DNA from: Paraescarpia echinospica
Lineage: Eukaryota > Annelida > Polychaeta > Sabellida > Siboglinidae
Direction: 5' to 3'
Length of the DNA: 64,000 nucleotides
Assembly (NCBI GenBank): GCA_020002185.1
Contig: CM034531.1
Location: 74,648,799 to 74,712,798 of the forward strand
The translations under genes were made by a program, and so were the position numbers. Each line of letters starts with the position of its first letter. The first letter of the stretch is position 1. This document shows, piece after piece, positions 34,601 through 45,855 of this stretch. The notes beneath the pieces are model-generated. The model saw only the letters and a program-made list of their open reading frames with translations, ran no database searches and was not told the DNA's origin.

Positions 34601-37600
34601 TGTCTCTGATGTTAATCCACACACTCACTAGCACAGACTACACAGGCAATGTCTCTGATGTTACTCCAGATACTCACCTAGCACAGACTACACAGGCAAT
34701 GTATCTGATGTTACTCCAGATACTCACCTAGCACAGACTACACAGGCAATGTCTCTGATGTTACTCCACACACTCACCTAGCACAGACTACACAGGCAAT
34801 GTCTCTGTTACTCCACACACTCACTAGAACAGACAACACAGGCAATGTCTCTGATGCTACTCCAGATACTCACTAGCACAGACTACACAGGCAATGTCTC
34901 TGATGTTACTCCACACACTCACCTAGCACAGACTACACAGGCAATGTCTCTGATGTTACTACACACACTCACTAGCACAGACTCACAGGCACACTCACCT
35001 AGCACAGACTACACAGGCAATGTCTCTGATGTTACTCCACACACTCACTAGCACAGACTACACAGGCAATGTCTCTGATGTTACTCCAGCTACTCACTAG
35101 CACAGCACATACTACACAGGCAATGTCTCTGATGTTAATCCACACACTCACTAGCACAGACTACACAGGCAATGTCTCTGATGTTACTCCAGATACTCAC
35201 CTAGCACAGACTACACAGGCAATGTATCTGATGTTACTCCAGATACTCACCTAGCACAGACTACACAGGCAATGTCTCTGATGTTACTCCACACACTCAC
35301 CTAGCACAGACTACACAGGCAATGTCTCTGTTACTCCACACACTCACTAGCACAGACAACACAGGCAATATCTCTGATGCTACTCCAGATACTCACTAGC
35401 ACAGACTACACAGGCAATGTCTCTGATGTTACTCCACACACTCACCTAGCACAGACTACACAGGCAATGTCTCTGTTACTCCACACACTCACCTAGCACA
35501 GACTACACAGGCAATGTCTCTGATGTTACTACACACACTCACTAGCACAGACTACACAGGCAATGTCTCTGATGTTACTCCAGCTACTCACTAGCACAGA
35601 CTACACAGGCAATGTCTCTGATGTTAATCCACACACTCACTAGCACAGACTACACAGGCAATGTCTCTGTTACTCCACACACTTACTAGCACAGACTACC
35701 CAGGCAATGTCTCTGTTACTCCACACACTCACTAGCGCAGACTACACAGGCAATGTCTCTGATGTTACTCCAGATACTCACCTAGCACAGACTACACAGG
35801 CAATGTCTCTGATGTTACTCCACACACTCAAATAAGCACAGACTACACAGGCAATGTCTCTGATGTTACTCCACACACTCACCTAGCACAGACTACACAG
35901 GCAATGTCTCTGTTACTCCACACACTCACTAGCACAGACTACACAGGCAATGTATCTGATGTTACTCCAGATACTCACCTAGCACAGACTACACAGGCAA
36001 TGTCTCTGTTACTCCACACACTCACCTAGCACAGACTACACAGGCAATGTCTCTGATGTTACTCCACACACTCACTAGCACAGACTACACAGGCAATGTC
36101 TCTGATGTTACTCCACACACTCACCTAGCACAGACTACACAGGCAATGTATCTGATGTTACTCCACACACTCACCTAGCACAGACTACACAGGCAATGTC
36201 TCTGTTACTCCACACACTCACCTAGCACAGAGTACACAGGCAATGTCTCTGATGTTACTCCACACACTCACTAGCACAGACTACACAGGCAATGTCTCTG
36301 ATGTTACTCCACACACTCACCTAGCACAGACTACACAGGCAATGTATATGATGTTACTCCACACACTCTCCTAGCACAGACTACACAGGCAATGTCTCTG
36401 TTACTCCACACACTCACCTAGCACAGACTACACAGGCAATGTCTCTGATGTTACTCCACACACTCACTAGCACAGACTACACAGGCAATGTCTCTGATGT
36501 TACTCCAGCTACTCACTAGCACATACTACACAGGCAATGTCTCTGATGTTAATCCACACACTCACCTAGCACAGACTACACAGGCAATGTATCTGATGTT
36601 ACTCCACACACTCACCTAGCACAGACTACACAGGCAATGTCTCTGTTACTCCACACACTCACCTAGCACAGACTACACAGGCAATGACTCTGATGTTATT
36701 CCACACACTCACTAGCACAGACTACACAGGCAATGTCTCTGATGTTACTCCAGCTACTCACTAGCACATACTACACAGGCAATGTCTCTGATGTTAATCC
36801 ACACACTCACTAGCACAGACTACATAGGCAATGTCTCTGATGTTACTCCAGATACTCACCTAGCACAGACTACACAGGCAATGTCTCTGATGTTACTCCA
36901 GATACTCACCTAGCACAGACTACACAGGCAATGTCTCTGATGTTACTCCACACACTCACCTAGCACAGACTACACAGGCAATGTCTCTGTTACTCCACAC
37001 ACTCACCTAGCACAGACTACACAGGCAATGTCTCTGATGTTACTCCACACACTCACTAGCACAGACTACACAGGCAATGTCTCTGATGTTACTCCAGCTA
37101 CTCACTAGCACAGACTACACAGGCAATGTCTCTGATGTTAATCCACACACTCACTAGCACAGACTACACAGGCAATGTCTCTGTTACTCCACCCACTCAC
37201 CTAGCACAGACTACACAGGCAATGTCTCTGATGTTACTCCACACACTCACTAGCACAGACTACACAGGCAATGTCTCTGATGTTACTCCAGCTACTCACT
37301 AGCACAGACTACACAGGCAATGTCTCTGATGTTAATCCACACACTCACTAGCACAGACTACACAGGCAATGTCTCTGTTACTCCACACACTTACTAGCAC
37401 AGACTACACAGGCAATGTCTCTGTTACTCCACACACTCACTAGCACAGACTACACAGGCAATGTCTCTGATGTTACTCCAGATACTCACCTAGCACAGAC
37501 TACACAGGCAATGTATCTGATGTTACTCCACACACTCACTAGCACAGACTACACAGGCAATGTCTCTGATGTTACTCCACACACTCACCTAGCACAGACT

Positions 37601-38000
37601 ACAGAGGCAATGTCTCTGTTACTCCACACACTCACCTAGCACAGACTACACAGGCAATGTATCTGATGTTACTCCACACACTCACCTAGCACAGACTACA
37701 CAGGCAATGTCTCTGTTACTCCACACACTCACTAGCACAGACTACACAGGCAATGTCTCTGTTACTCCACACACTCACTAGCACAGACTACACAGGCAAT
37801 GTCTCTGATGTTACTCCACACACTCACTAGCACAGACTACACAGGCAATGTCTCTGATGTTACTCCACACACTCACCTAGCACAGACTACACAGGCAATG
37901 TCTCTGTTACTCCACACACTCACCTAGCACAGACTACACAGGCAATGTCTCTGATGTTACTCCACACACTCGCCTAGCACAGACTACACAGGCAATGTCT
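31677..38000. repeat. Minisatellite of about 46-50-bp units, roughly 130 copies, running into the gap
   Basis: The commonest plus-strand unit is TCTCTGATGTTACTCCACAC, ACTCACCTAGCACAGACTAC, ACAGGCAATG (50 bp). Variants lack ATG of GATGTT (minus 3), one C of CACCTAG (minus 1), or read CCAGCTACTC or CCAGATACTC. Unit types recur in blocks, for example the block at about 32030-32640 reappears about 776 bp later, so there is higher-order structure. On the minus strand most units contain GCTAGGTGAGTG, or GCTAGTGAGTG in the shorter type, a donor-like motif in TMC sense. The array starts about 10 bp from TMC exon A and is cut by the gap, so its true length is unknown. Confidence 0.95.
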
Positions 38001-39000
38001 NNNNNNNNNNNNNNNNNNNNNNNNNNNNNNNNNNNNNNNNNNNNNNNNNNNNNNNNNNNNNNNNNNNNNNNNNNNNNNNNNNNNNNNNNNNNNNNNNNNN
38101 NNNNNNNNNNNNNNNNNNNNNNNNNNNNNNNNNNNNNNNNNNNNNNNNNNNNNNNNNNNNNNNNNNNNNNNNNNNNNNNNNNNNNNNNNNNNNNNNNNNN
38201 NNNNNNNNNNNNNNNNNNNNNNNNNNNNNNNNNNNNNNNNNNNNNNNNNNNNNNNNNNNNNNNNNNNNNNNNNNNNNNNNNNNNNNNNNNNNNNNNNNNN
38301 NNNNNNNNNNNNNNNNNNNNNNNNNNNNNNNNNNNNNNNNNNNNNNNNNNNNNNNNNNNNNNNNNNNNNNNNNNNNNNNNNNNNNNNNNNNNNNNNNNNN
38401 NNNNNNNNNNNNNNNNNNNNNNNNNNNNNNNNNNNNNNNNNNNNNNNNNNNNNNNNNNNNNNNNNNNNNNNNNNNNNNNNNNNNNNNNNNNNNNNNNNNN
38501 NNNNNNNNNNNNNNNNNNNNNNNNNNNNNNNNNNNNNNNNNNNNNNNNNNNNNNNNNNNNNNNNNNNNNNNNNNNNNNNNNNNNNNNNNNNNNNNNNNNN
38601 NNNNNNNNNNNNNNNNNNNNNNNNNNNNNNNNNNNNNNNNNNNNNNNNNNNNNNNNNNNNNNNNNNNNNNNNNNNNNNNNNNNNNNNNNNNNNNNNNNNN
38701 NNNNNNNNNNNNNNNNNNNNNNNNNNNNNNNNNNNNNNNNNNNNNNNNNNNNNNNNNNNNNNNNNNNNNNNNNNNNNNNNNNNNNNNNNNNNNNNNNNNN
38801 NNNNNNNNNNNNNNNNNNNNNNNNNNNNNNNNNNNNNNNNNNNNNNNNNNNNNNNNNNNNNNNNNNNNNNNNNNNNNNNNNNNNNNNNNNNNNNNNNNNN
38901 NNNNNNNNNNNNNNNNNNNNNNNNNNNNNNNNNNNNNNNNNNNNNNNNNNNNNNNNNNNNNNNNNNNNNNNNNNNNNNNNNNNNNNNNNNNNNNNNNNNN
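38001..39000. other. Scaffold gap of 1000 N
   Basis: Exactly 1000 N. The left edge is inside the minisatellite; the right edge (39001) is unique sequence with no array. A round number usually marks a placeholder of unknown size. Confidence 0.99.
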
Positions 39001-39053
39001 ACCATCGTTCACAGATCGGACGTTATTGACGGTTGACGTCCAATAAGACGCCA

Positions 39054-40223
39054 TCACGCGCTTGGCGCCTCGGGCAATGTTATCGTGAGGTCATCGGGGG
39101 CCGGCCTGACCGTGATGTAGGGGGCTGAGGCGGCGGCATATTTAGTGAACAGTTGCCTCATAGGAACGTCAAACTCTGGTATCGAGTCTTTGGCCGTCAG
39201 TCCACCGTTGTTGAGCAGTGTCGTATTAGCGCCTGACAACAGCAGCTTTTCCACCACCTTGTAGTACTGGTTTCTCGCCGCCAGGTGGAGCGTCGTGTCG
39301 CCGCGCACGTTCTGCTGGTCAACGTTGACGCACTTCCGGATGAGAAGATCAGCCAGACGGTTGTAATCCTCCTTGCGGCGCATGCTCCGGAAGCTGTGAC
39401 GCTCTGCGACTGCGCACTGCATCGGCGTCTGCCCCTCGGCGTCGAGTGCGTTGACGTCAGCCTGGAAGCGCTCCAACAGGAAGTTGGCCGTCTCAACAAG
39501 TCCGCGCTCTGCCGCCAGATGGAGCGGTGTTTTCTCCTTGGAGTCACCTCTACACGTGTCTTTCGTGTTGACGTCGACAAAGTTGAGAAACATGTCGATG
39601 AGGGGCACGTGACCCTCCATGGCGGCGATGTGCAGTGGGCTGGGTCCAGTCTGTCCTTCGTGAAAGACGTTCGCGTCGTGTTCAAGGAGCATGCGCACCA
39701 GCTCCACGTGACCGTACTTGGCAGCAATCTGCAGCGGCACCGTACCGTGTTTGTCAGGCACGTCAGCGCGCGCGCCGCGACCGAGCAACATCCGGGCGAC
39801 TCGACAGTCCGCGTTCTTGACCGCCAGGTGGAGTGGTCGTCGGCCGTCGCTGTCGCCCGCGTTCACGTTGGCGTTAGCTTCGAGCAGCACCGCCACCGAC
39901 TCGTGGCGCCCTCTCTCCACCGCCACGTGCAGCGGGCTGGCGAAAGTCGACGTGACGTCACACGGCAGGGCGCACGTGACGTTGACGTCGAATCCTTTCT
40001 GGATCATGTACTTAAGTATGGTGGCGTCCTCTAGCGCCGCTGCCGCCAGCACTGTGCTCTGGTACTCCCGACCAGGGTTGCCGTCGGTTTCAACGACGCA
40101 CTTGAACGGAAGTGTCCTCTCGCGACGACGTATGCGCGTCTCCCACAATGACTTCACGTCGGACACGTTGTTATCGTTGATAGCGCTCAATATCTCGCTC
40201 AGGTATCGCGCCTCCTTCGGCAT
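39054..40223 (-). CDS. Ankyrin-repeat protein 1, single coding exon, 389 residues
   Basis: The N-terminal 80 residues (KEARYLSEILSAINDNNVSD, then PFKCVV) are followed by about eight ankyrin repeats from residue 60, with classic repeat cores such as SPLHVAVERGRHESVAVLLE, RRPLHLAVKNADCRVARMLL, VPLQIAAKYGHVELVRMLLE, TPLHLAAERGLVETANFLLE and TTLHLAARNQYYKVVEKLLL. No other domain, signal peptide or membrane segment is seen; the tail is Pro/Ala-rich. Such proteins are protein-binding scaffolds; the specific partner is unknown. The start is supported by a 19-nt leader (40224-40242) after acceptor GATCCAG that aligns with the paralogue at 62972-62990. Intron 40243-42122 separates it from a 5' UTR exon. 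The coding exon is markedly richer in G+C and CpG than its surroundings. Stop lies at 39054-39056. Confidence 0.93.
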   Translation of the reverse strand: MPKEARYLSEILSAINDNNVSDVKSLWETRIRRRERTLPFKCVVETDGNPGREYQSTVLAAAALEDATILKYMIQKGFDVNVTCALPCDVTSTFASPLHVAVERGRHESVAVLLEANANVNAGDSDGRRPLHLAVKNADCRVARMLLGRGARADVPDKHGTVPLQIAAKYGHVELVRMLLEHDANVFHEGQTGPSPLHIAAMEGHVPLIDMFLNFVDVNTKDTCRGDSKEKTPLHLAAERGLVETANFLLERFQADVNALDAEGQTPMQCAVAERHSFRSMRRKEDYNRLADLLIRKCVNVDQQNVRGDTTLHLAARNQYYKVVEKLLLSGANTTLLNNGGLTAKDSIPEFDVPMRQLFTKYAAASAPYITVRPAPDDLTITLPEAPSA

Positions 40224-41032
40224 CGTTAACTGCAGCGAACAGCTGGATCAAAAGAACATCAACGTTTAACATTGAACAGGATGATGAATCAAGTTGCTTC
40301 ATCCATTGGATCATAAACAATATTATAATACTAAGATATGGGTAGTATTAACTCATAATACTACGTAGTATGATCGGACATACCGCGATGTTCATCTTCC
40401 GTATTAACTACCACTGTTAACATCAACGGAAATGCAATAACTTATCACGAAGGCGGCAATTTGTAAGATACGGCTGGGTACTTTTGTGCTTGTGTAGATC
40501 GATACCGCCACCCCAACGAGCACTGCGTCTATTGTAGGCATCCAACTAGAGCCCGATCGCTGTTTTCTGTGCGAAGTTTGCGATATACCCCGAACATCCC
40601 CTGTTTCCATGCTATAAACTGCTTCCTTCTGGCCGCCGCTTTCAACTCCCTCACTGCAAATTGAACCGCACTCGAAACTCATTAAGTTCCCTCGTCAATT
40701 AAACTAACGAATGAGTAACTGCCCTTCGTTCCCTCCATCTCTGCCAGTCTGTCCCGCCAGTCTGACACTGAGTGAGCCTGAGATGATTTGTGATTTATGA
40801 GATGATTTAACTTTTGTAACTTATTGAACATATTTAACTTATTTTAATTTATTTAACCGATATAACTTGTATTACTATTTTTACATTTTTATGTTGCATG
40901 TACACTTGTTTCATTTGTTTTAATATGCTGCTACACTCCAAATGAATATCCTCCCAAGGGAAAATAAAATATTGTGATTGTGAATTACTTTCATAAGTTG
41001 TGTACCTCATAGAAATAACAGGTTCTCTTCAC

Positions 41033-41072
41033 ATATACTGTCTTCTGAAACTTTACCAGAAGACAGTATAGG
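41033..41072. other. Perfect 13-bp hairpin in the ankyrin 1 intron
   Basis: ATACTGTCTTCTG and CAGAAGACAGTAT flank a 9-base loop (AAACTTTAC). It lies about 200 bp from the LINE fragment end. It could be a tiny inverted-repeat element end or a structured RNA; nothing further supports either. Confidence 0.5.
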
Positions 41073-41296
41073 AAAATTCAGTATCTTGCATGAACAAACT
41101 GCTGTCTGTAGATACAGTCCTACCTATATTTCATAAGCATATTCACGTTTCAAACGTTGTCAGATTCGATTATGCCCTTTCAATGGTCTGCTTCATCAGT
41201 TCGTGCCATTCGACGCGGTTGAGAGCATGTAGCTTTCTGGGCAGGGGCATTCGTTGGCAAACGCAGCTCGTGTCCGAAGAATCGCCACCGGGCTTT

Positions 41297-41900
41297 TCAA
41301 ACAAACCGGCTGGTCGGCTCGCACTGGCATCGACGATATAAGGTTTCTCTAGTCATCTTCCGCGGGTAATGAACGTCGATTATCTGACGCAAATGACGGC
41401 GATGGTATGAATCCAGTCGGTTTAACTCTGTCTGGGTGAGACCCCAGGTGCCCATGTTGTAGGTCAGCACTGTCAAGACGAATGATGCATAGAGGCGGAG
41501 CCGTAGCTTCAAACTGATCTGATTCCGCCTAAAGCAGACTGTACACTGCTTCCGAAATGCTACATTTGCCAAATGTTTACGGCGTGTGACATCCCCTGCG
41601 TCTCCCAGTAGTGAGCCTAGCTTCTTTGTCATCCGCCATTCCTCAGATATTCGGTCGGTGTGTCTCTGGACATATGTACTTTCGGTTTTGGATTCGTTGA
41701 TGGTGAGGAACCATTCTGCCAAGCTGCGTGGGGCAATTTCGTCAATTCGGTCCAGGAAAATTCGGGAATAACTGACAAACTCTGTGTCGTCTGCATACTC
41801 AATGTCAAGTGTCAGGTCGGTGTCAGTTACTAGTCGTTGAGGCAGCTGTGCCCGCAGGTTTCTCAAGGCCGCCTCAAGGTAGACGATAAACAGCACTACC
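41297..41900 (-). pseudogene. Non-LTR retrotransposon RT fragment inside the ankyrin 1 intron
   Basis: A 199-codon open frame reads MLFIVYLEAALRNLRAQLP, then LDIEYADDTEFVSYSRIFLD (RT active site YADD), WFLTINESKTE, LRLRLYASFVLTVLTYNMGT, LNRLDSYHRRHLRQIIDVHY. These are the RT palm C block, thumb and downstream segments of a non-LTR element. The upstream palm blocks (A, B) and endonuclease are missing; the frame begins abruptly near 41900 without the usual upstream block. It has the same orientation as the host gene. Uninterrupted over 199 codons, so fairly young. Confidence 0.82.
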
Positions 41901-42122
41901 TACTACTGTATATACAAACTAATATTCATAATAACGTTCTATTATTTCGCGGGTTTATAATTTTGTATAGCGTATCAATTCAACGTGTTCAATCGAATCC
42001 TACAGTATTAACAAAACACTTCATGCCATAGTTAAAAGAAGGCCACTTCTGAAATGTATCAGCCGTCATCCAGCTTTCCGTCATCAAAAATACGTCAATG
42101 AATATACATGAAAAATACTCAC

Positions 42123-42370
42123 TTAATCGAGTTTGCAGGTATGCCCAAGTCAACAACTCTTGAAATATATGATAATATCTTACTCAAAACGCGAGCTGTG
42201 TTGCAAGATTTGGTTCCGTCTCTGCTCGACGCTGCAATTTGAAATGTCGCCTTCTGAAGCGTCGCGATATATGTACCCGCGAAATGTCCGCGAAACAGAG
42301 CGGTCAACGAGCGAAGTCACCGCACTGTACTGACCCCATGGCTTTGTCAACCGACACCTACCGGTCAGTC
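42123..42370 (-). promoter_or_regulatory. Conserved upstream region and 5' UTR exon of ankyrin gene 1
   Basis: On the minus strand, TAGGTGTCGGTTGACAAAGC, GTGCGGTGACTTCGCTCGTT, GGGTACATATATCGCGACGC and GACATTTCAAATTGCAGCG are conserved in order with 61697-61850 upstream of ankyrin gene 2. The TACATATA/TACAAATA block could be a TATA-like element. Downstream the pair stays alignable up to a donor, ATTAA|GTGAGTATTTTT here (donor at 42122) and TCATCA|GTAAGTATTTAT in gene 2. The exact transcription start is inferred to lie about 30 bases after the TATA-like block (around 42240). Confidence 0.65.
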
Positions 42371-42371
42371 G

Positions 42372-43900
42372 TGTGCAGCGGACGTGGTGGACAGCAGAAA
42401 TCAGCGCACTCTCGCATTTACGTACGTAATAATCAATGGACAGCGCGCGCTCGACGATAAGTTGATTACTCTTGACGATGCTAATGTCGCGCAATCGTTA
42501 CCATTTACCAGCAAATTCCGACAGCTGACTAAAATATCCGGATTCTTCTGGATACTTCGAGAAATCTGGTTACCGTTTTATGTTTGTTGAGCATGGTTTC
42601 ACTTTACATTCTCACAGCTAATGACGTTACGGCCATAACATTAAACTATACCAAACATTAGTGTTATTCCAGGTATATATTACAGTCTACATCTTGCGTA
42701 CCGATTAGAAGAAAAGACACAGAGAGTTTCTGAAAACAAAATTAAACTAAATATTTCAAATATTCCAACCAATGTTTTTTTTATACATGTAACAAATATA
42801 ATTTATAACTTAATTATTTAACTATCTCAGCTTTCTGCAATTTGTGTCACCCTCGGCATTTTGCGCTGCCGTTTCGTAGACTTTCCTAATACTATATGTA
42901 TTGTGATTTTTCGCTTCTCCTTCGCCTTCAGTTTTCCTGCTCACTTTGATGATATCTCCTCACTAATTCTCTTAAAACGGCCATCTGATTCAGCTCCCAT
43001 GTACTATTATTTTCAAGTGTTTTTTTTTACATTCCAAACGCTTCTTTAGTTTCAATATCTTCGTTCCACCTTCTCGAGACACCTGCTAACTTCATATTTC
43101 AAACATGACTGTAATTGTAGACTACAGCTGTTATTTTCCATTGACATTTTGTGTGTATAATTCTTCCATGACAATAATAATTCCGTTTCTTAATATAGTT
43201 CTTTTTAAGTAAGTAAAATATAATGTATCCATTTTTATACAGTTTATCGTTGCATCAGATGACGTCTAACTGTGTAGTCTGTCGTAACTGACATCCCAAG
43301 CCTCCTCTGTCGTTTGCTCCACGGGGTGGGTGTAAGACAGTACCGAGTATGACTTCTTTTAGAATGCCGCTTTTTCCGACAGGTGCGCCACCTTCTTGGC
43401 GCAATTATCTTCGTGACCACTAACCGACCTCAAGAAATGACGTCACTCGTGTCAACGGTCAGGTGTCAACAGATGTAAGCGTTTGATATGTCCGCCTTCG
43501 TGTAATTACCGGTACTGTAATGAGTATTTGAAACAAACCTACATACCGGATATTAATATATTTGCGAAATCTTAGGTATTCTTCGTTCATTAATATCGTT
43601 AATGTGCGTTGAAAGCGAAAATTGCATCAAGTGTTTCGTTACTAATACAAAATGTTGCAAAACGTGTATCGGATTAGTCGGTCAGTGAGTTCTGCTGCCG
43701 TCTTTGTATCACGATAGAGAAACTTGTGGGTTTAGACGGACGAGTGCGATACAAAAGAATATGCATATATAGCAACGAGCGCCTAGCTTAGAATGGAAAA
43801 CTGAAACACAGCCGTCTTATACCATATACTTCAACATGCATTATATATGTATGCATTAGTAGCGACAGAAACCTACGCATTTGTGAGACAAACTGAAAAA
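42372..43900. other. No gene recognised between the ankyrin 1 promoter and a LINE fragment
   Basis: Unique AT-rich sequence with no splice-bounded coding stretch or repeat family that I recognise. Confidence 0.4.
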
Positions 43901-43904
43901 CTTA

Positions 43905-44470
43905 ATAAATAATAATAGTAATAAGCATTTATAGCGCCGATATCCCCAGGAATCTGAGCTCAGAGGCGCAACATACAAGAATCGTTGGGCAAAATCGTTA
44001 ATATGGACAAGCAAGAGTAGTCATTAGAGCAAGGGACCACCGAAGGTTAGGGTGGCAATGCATTTTAAAATAAATAAGTGTTCAGTTTTTTTTTACAAAA
44101 GTCAGCTTTAATCTCAGATTAAATTAAAGTCATAGGGAGTTGTTTTCAGATAATAGGTGCAGCTACAGAAAAAGCACATTTGCCAATATTAAGCTTGGTT
44201 TTCGGAATAAAAAGTTGTTGTGAAACAGATGATCTGAGATTCCTGGGGATATCGGAAACACGAAGGAGACTAAACAAATAGGATGGGTGTTGCGTAGAAA
44301 GGGTACGATATGTGATAGTGGCTAATTTGAATTGTATCCGATATGCAATTGGAAACCAATAGACTTTTCTGGGCAAAACAGAATATGGAGCCTTATTATA
44401 CATGGTAGACCTTGTAAGGACAACACGTAAGTGAATTATGCGTTCGAAATAAAAAACAGTTTAAAACATT
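43905..44470 (-). pseudogene. Non-LTR retrotransposon 3' end, minus strand
   Basis: The minus frame reads VLPRKVYWFPIAYRIQFKLA, TYRTLSTQHPSYLFSLL, LRSSVSQQLFIPKTKLN and CAFSVAAPII, the C-terminal 'W.P...RI.FKLA.LTYR......YL..L' segment of CR1/L2-like proteins. Following sequence decays and ends GGCGCTATAAATGCTTATTA with an ATT-rich tail near 43905. Truncated at the 5' side. Confidence 0.82.
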
Positions 44471-45084
44471 GACTATGATTTAGCCAATGAAAACGTAGCG
44501 TGAGTGCGCCTGCACCCAGGCGAATGGACAATAAAACATAGCAGATTCGCCGAACATTGCACCATTGATGCAGTTATATGCAGAAACATCAACCAAAAAG
44601 GAAACTGTATCTTTGACCAAGAATTATGTTTTGACGTTCACCTCCTTTCCATGCTCGTCACATTCGCAGTCTTGCAATCTGCGTCTGAAAGTGACCACCG
44701 TAGACCCTTGCCAGCGGACACGCCACATTCATCTCCTACAACCTGCTTGTTTTGTCTGTCATTCTTTCCTTGGAAGTATGTGAACAGGTTTTTGCTAACT
44801 ATTATGCTATATCCATATTACTTTTTTACTTTAAGTTTGAAACGTTATTTAAAATATACCGTGGTATACGTGGTTATATGTACTTTAATTGGTATGTTCT
44901 TATGTTTAGACTGTGGTTGTGCTTCATCCCACCTTTAACGGATGATATTCCTATCTGCCGAGTGAATACCAGAAGATTTCTAGGGAATGCGAAATAGAGA
45001 AATGTCAGTGGAAGAATTATTAATATTTGTGACGGGGCAATGGTGTGTTTCCGGATGGTGATGTGCAAGCAAGTGAAGACACTC
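44471..45084. other. No gene recognised
   Basis: Open frames of 80-144 codons cross here on the plus strand but read as low-information, hydrophobic sequence without splice context. Not accepted as a gene. Confidence 0.35.
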
Positions 45085-45090
45085 ACGTTC

Positions 45091-45247
45091 ACACACGTGC
45101 ACACACGTGCACACACGTGCACACACGTGCACACACGTGCACACACGTGCGCGCACACCCTCACTCACGCACGCAGAGAGAGAGACAGGGAAGGATAGCG
45201 AGGGAGGGAGGGAGGGAGGGAGGGAGGGAGGGAGGGAGGGAGGGAGG

Positions 45248-45320
<73 letters not shown>
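45091..45320. repeat. Composite repeat: E-box decamers, (GGGA)n and (GA)n
   Basis: Six tandem ACACACGTGC units (45091-45150) each contain the palindromic E-box CACGTG. A (GGGA)n tract of about 13 units (45200-45252) is followed by (GA)n to about 45320, making a nearly pure purine strand of about 120 bp that can adopt triplex structure. Confidence 0.92.
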
Positions 45321-45327
<7 letters not shown>

Positions 45328-45855
45328 GACGGTTTAGCGGGCCAACGATCGTTGACTTGCCTACTTCGATGTAGTGACGCTAGAAATTCTCGTCAATTAC
45401 ACATCGATCAGTGCCCGTTTGGACTGATGGCATGGTGCAACAAGAGCCAATATTGACGACTGACGACGATGTGCCGACGTAGTCAAGATGATTATCCCAG
45501 GCGAACACCCAATATATGATAGTTTATGGTTCATTGTGTGACGAAGATCAGAAACTTTATTAATGCACACTCGATCGTCGTGCTGATTTTATGATTTTCT
45601 CGGTAATGAACCCGGAGTGCAATGTTCATAAATAGCGTCAACGTGGAAGACATCGATTTAAAGGAAATAAAAATAAGGCATTAGCTAAAATCCTTTTTCC
45701 ATGTGTACACAAAGTTTAACATTGTATGTAACATTTGACAACAATAAACAAATACAGAAAAATACATTCGTAGTATAAATTCGATTTTAAGCCCGTCTGT
45801 GAAGCGATTCCCGCGGAAAATTAAATTTTAATGAGCTAGGCGATCACGTGGTATC

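Noticed and set aside
32365..37639. Several 60-138-codon open frames with repeated LTSTDYTGNVSDVTP-type peptides
   Set aside because: They are translations of the minisatellite, whose unit lengths break the frame repeatedly.
22913..38000. CRISPR-like appearance of the two tandem arrays
   Set aside because: The units are contiguous without unique spacers, and the context is a eukaryotic intron; they are minisatellites.
37974..39057. Long open frames of more than 340 codons across 38001-39000
   Set aside because: They consist almost wholly of N from the scaffold gap.
39285..40034. 249-codon plus-strand open frame opposite ankyrin gene 1
   Set aside because: It is an antisense shadow of a GC-rich ankyrin coding exon; the paralogue has similar shadows.
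40404..40682. 92-codon minus-strand open frame in the ankyrin 1 intron as an extra exon
   Set aside because: No conserved counterpart in the ankyrin 2 intron, no clear splice sites, and its position is bypassed by the conserved leader splice.
44504..44997. Open frames of 81-144 codons as a membrane protein gene
   Set aside because: Low-information hydrophobic AT-rich translation, overlapping alternatives, and no splice or homology support.
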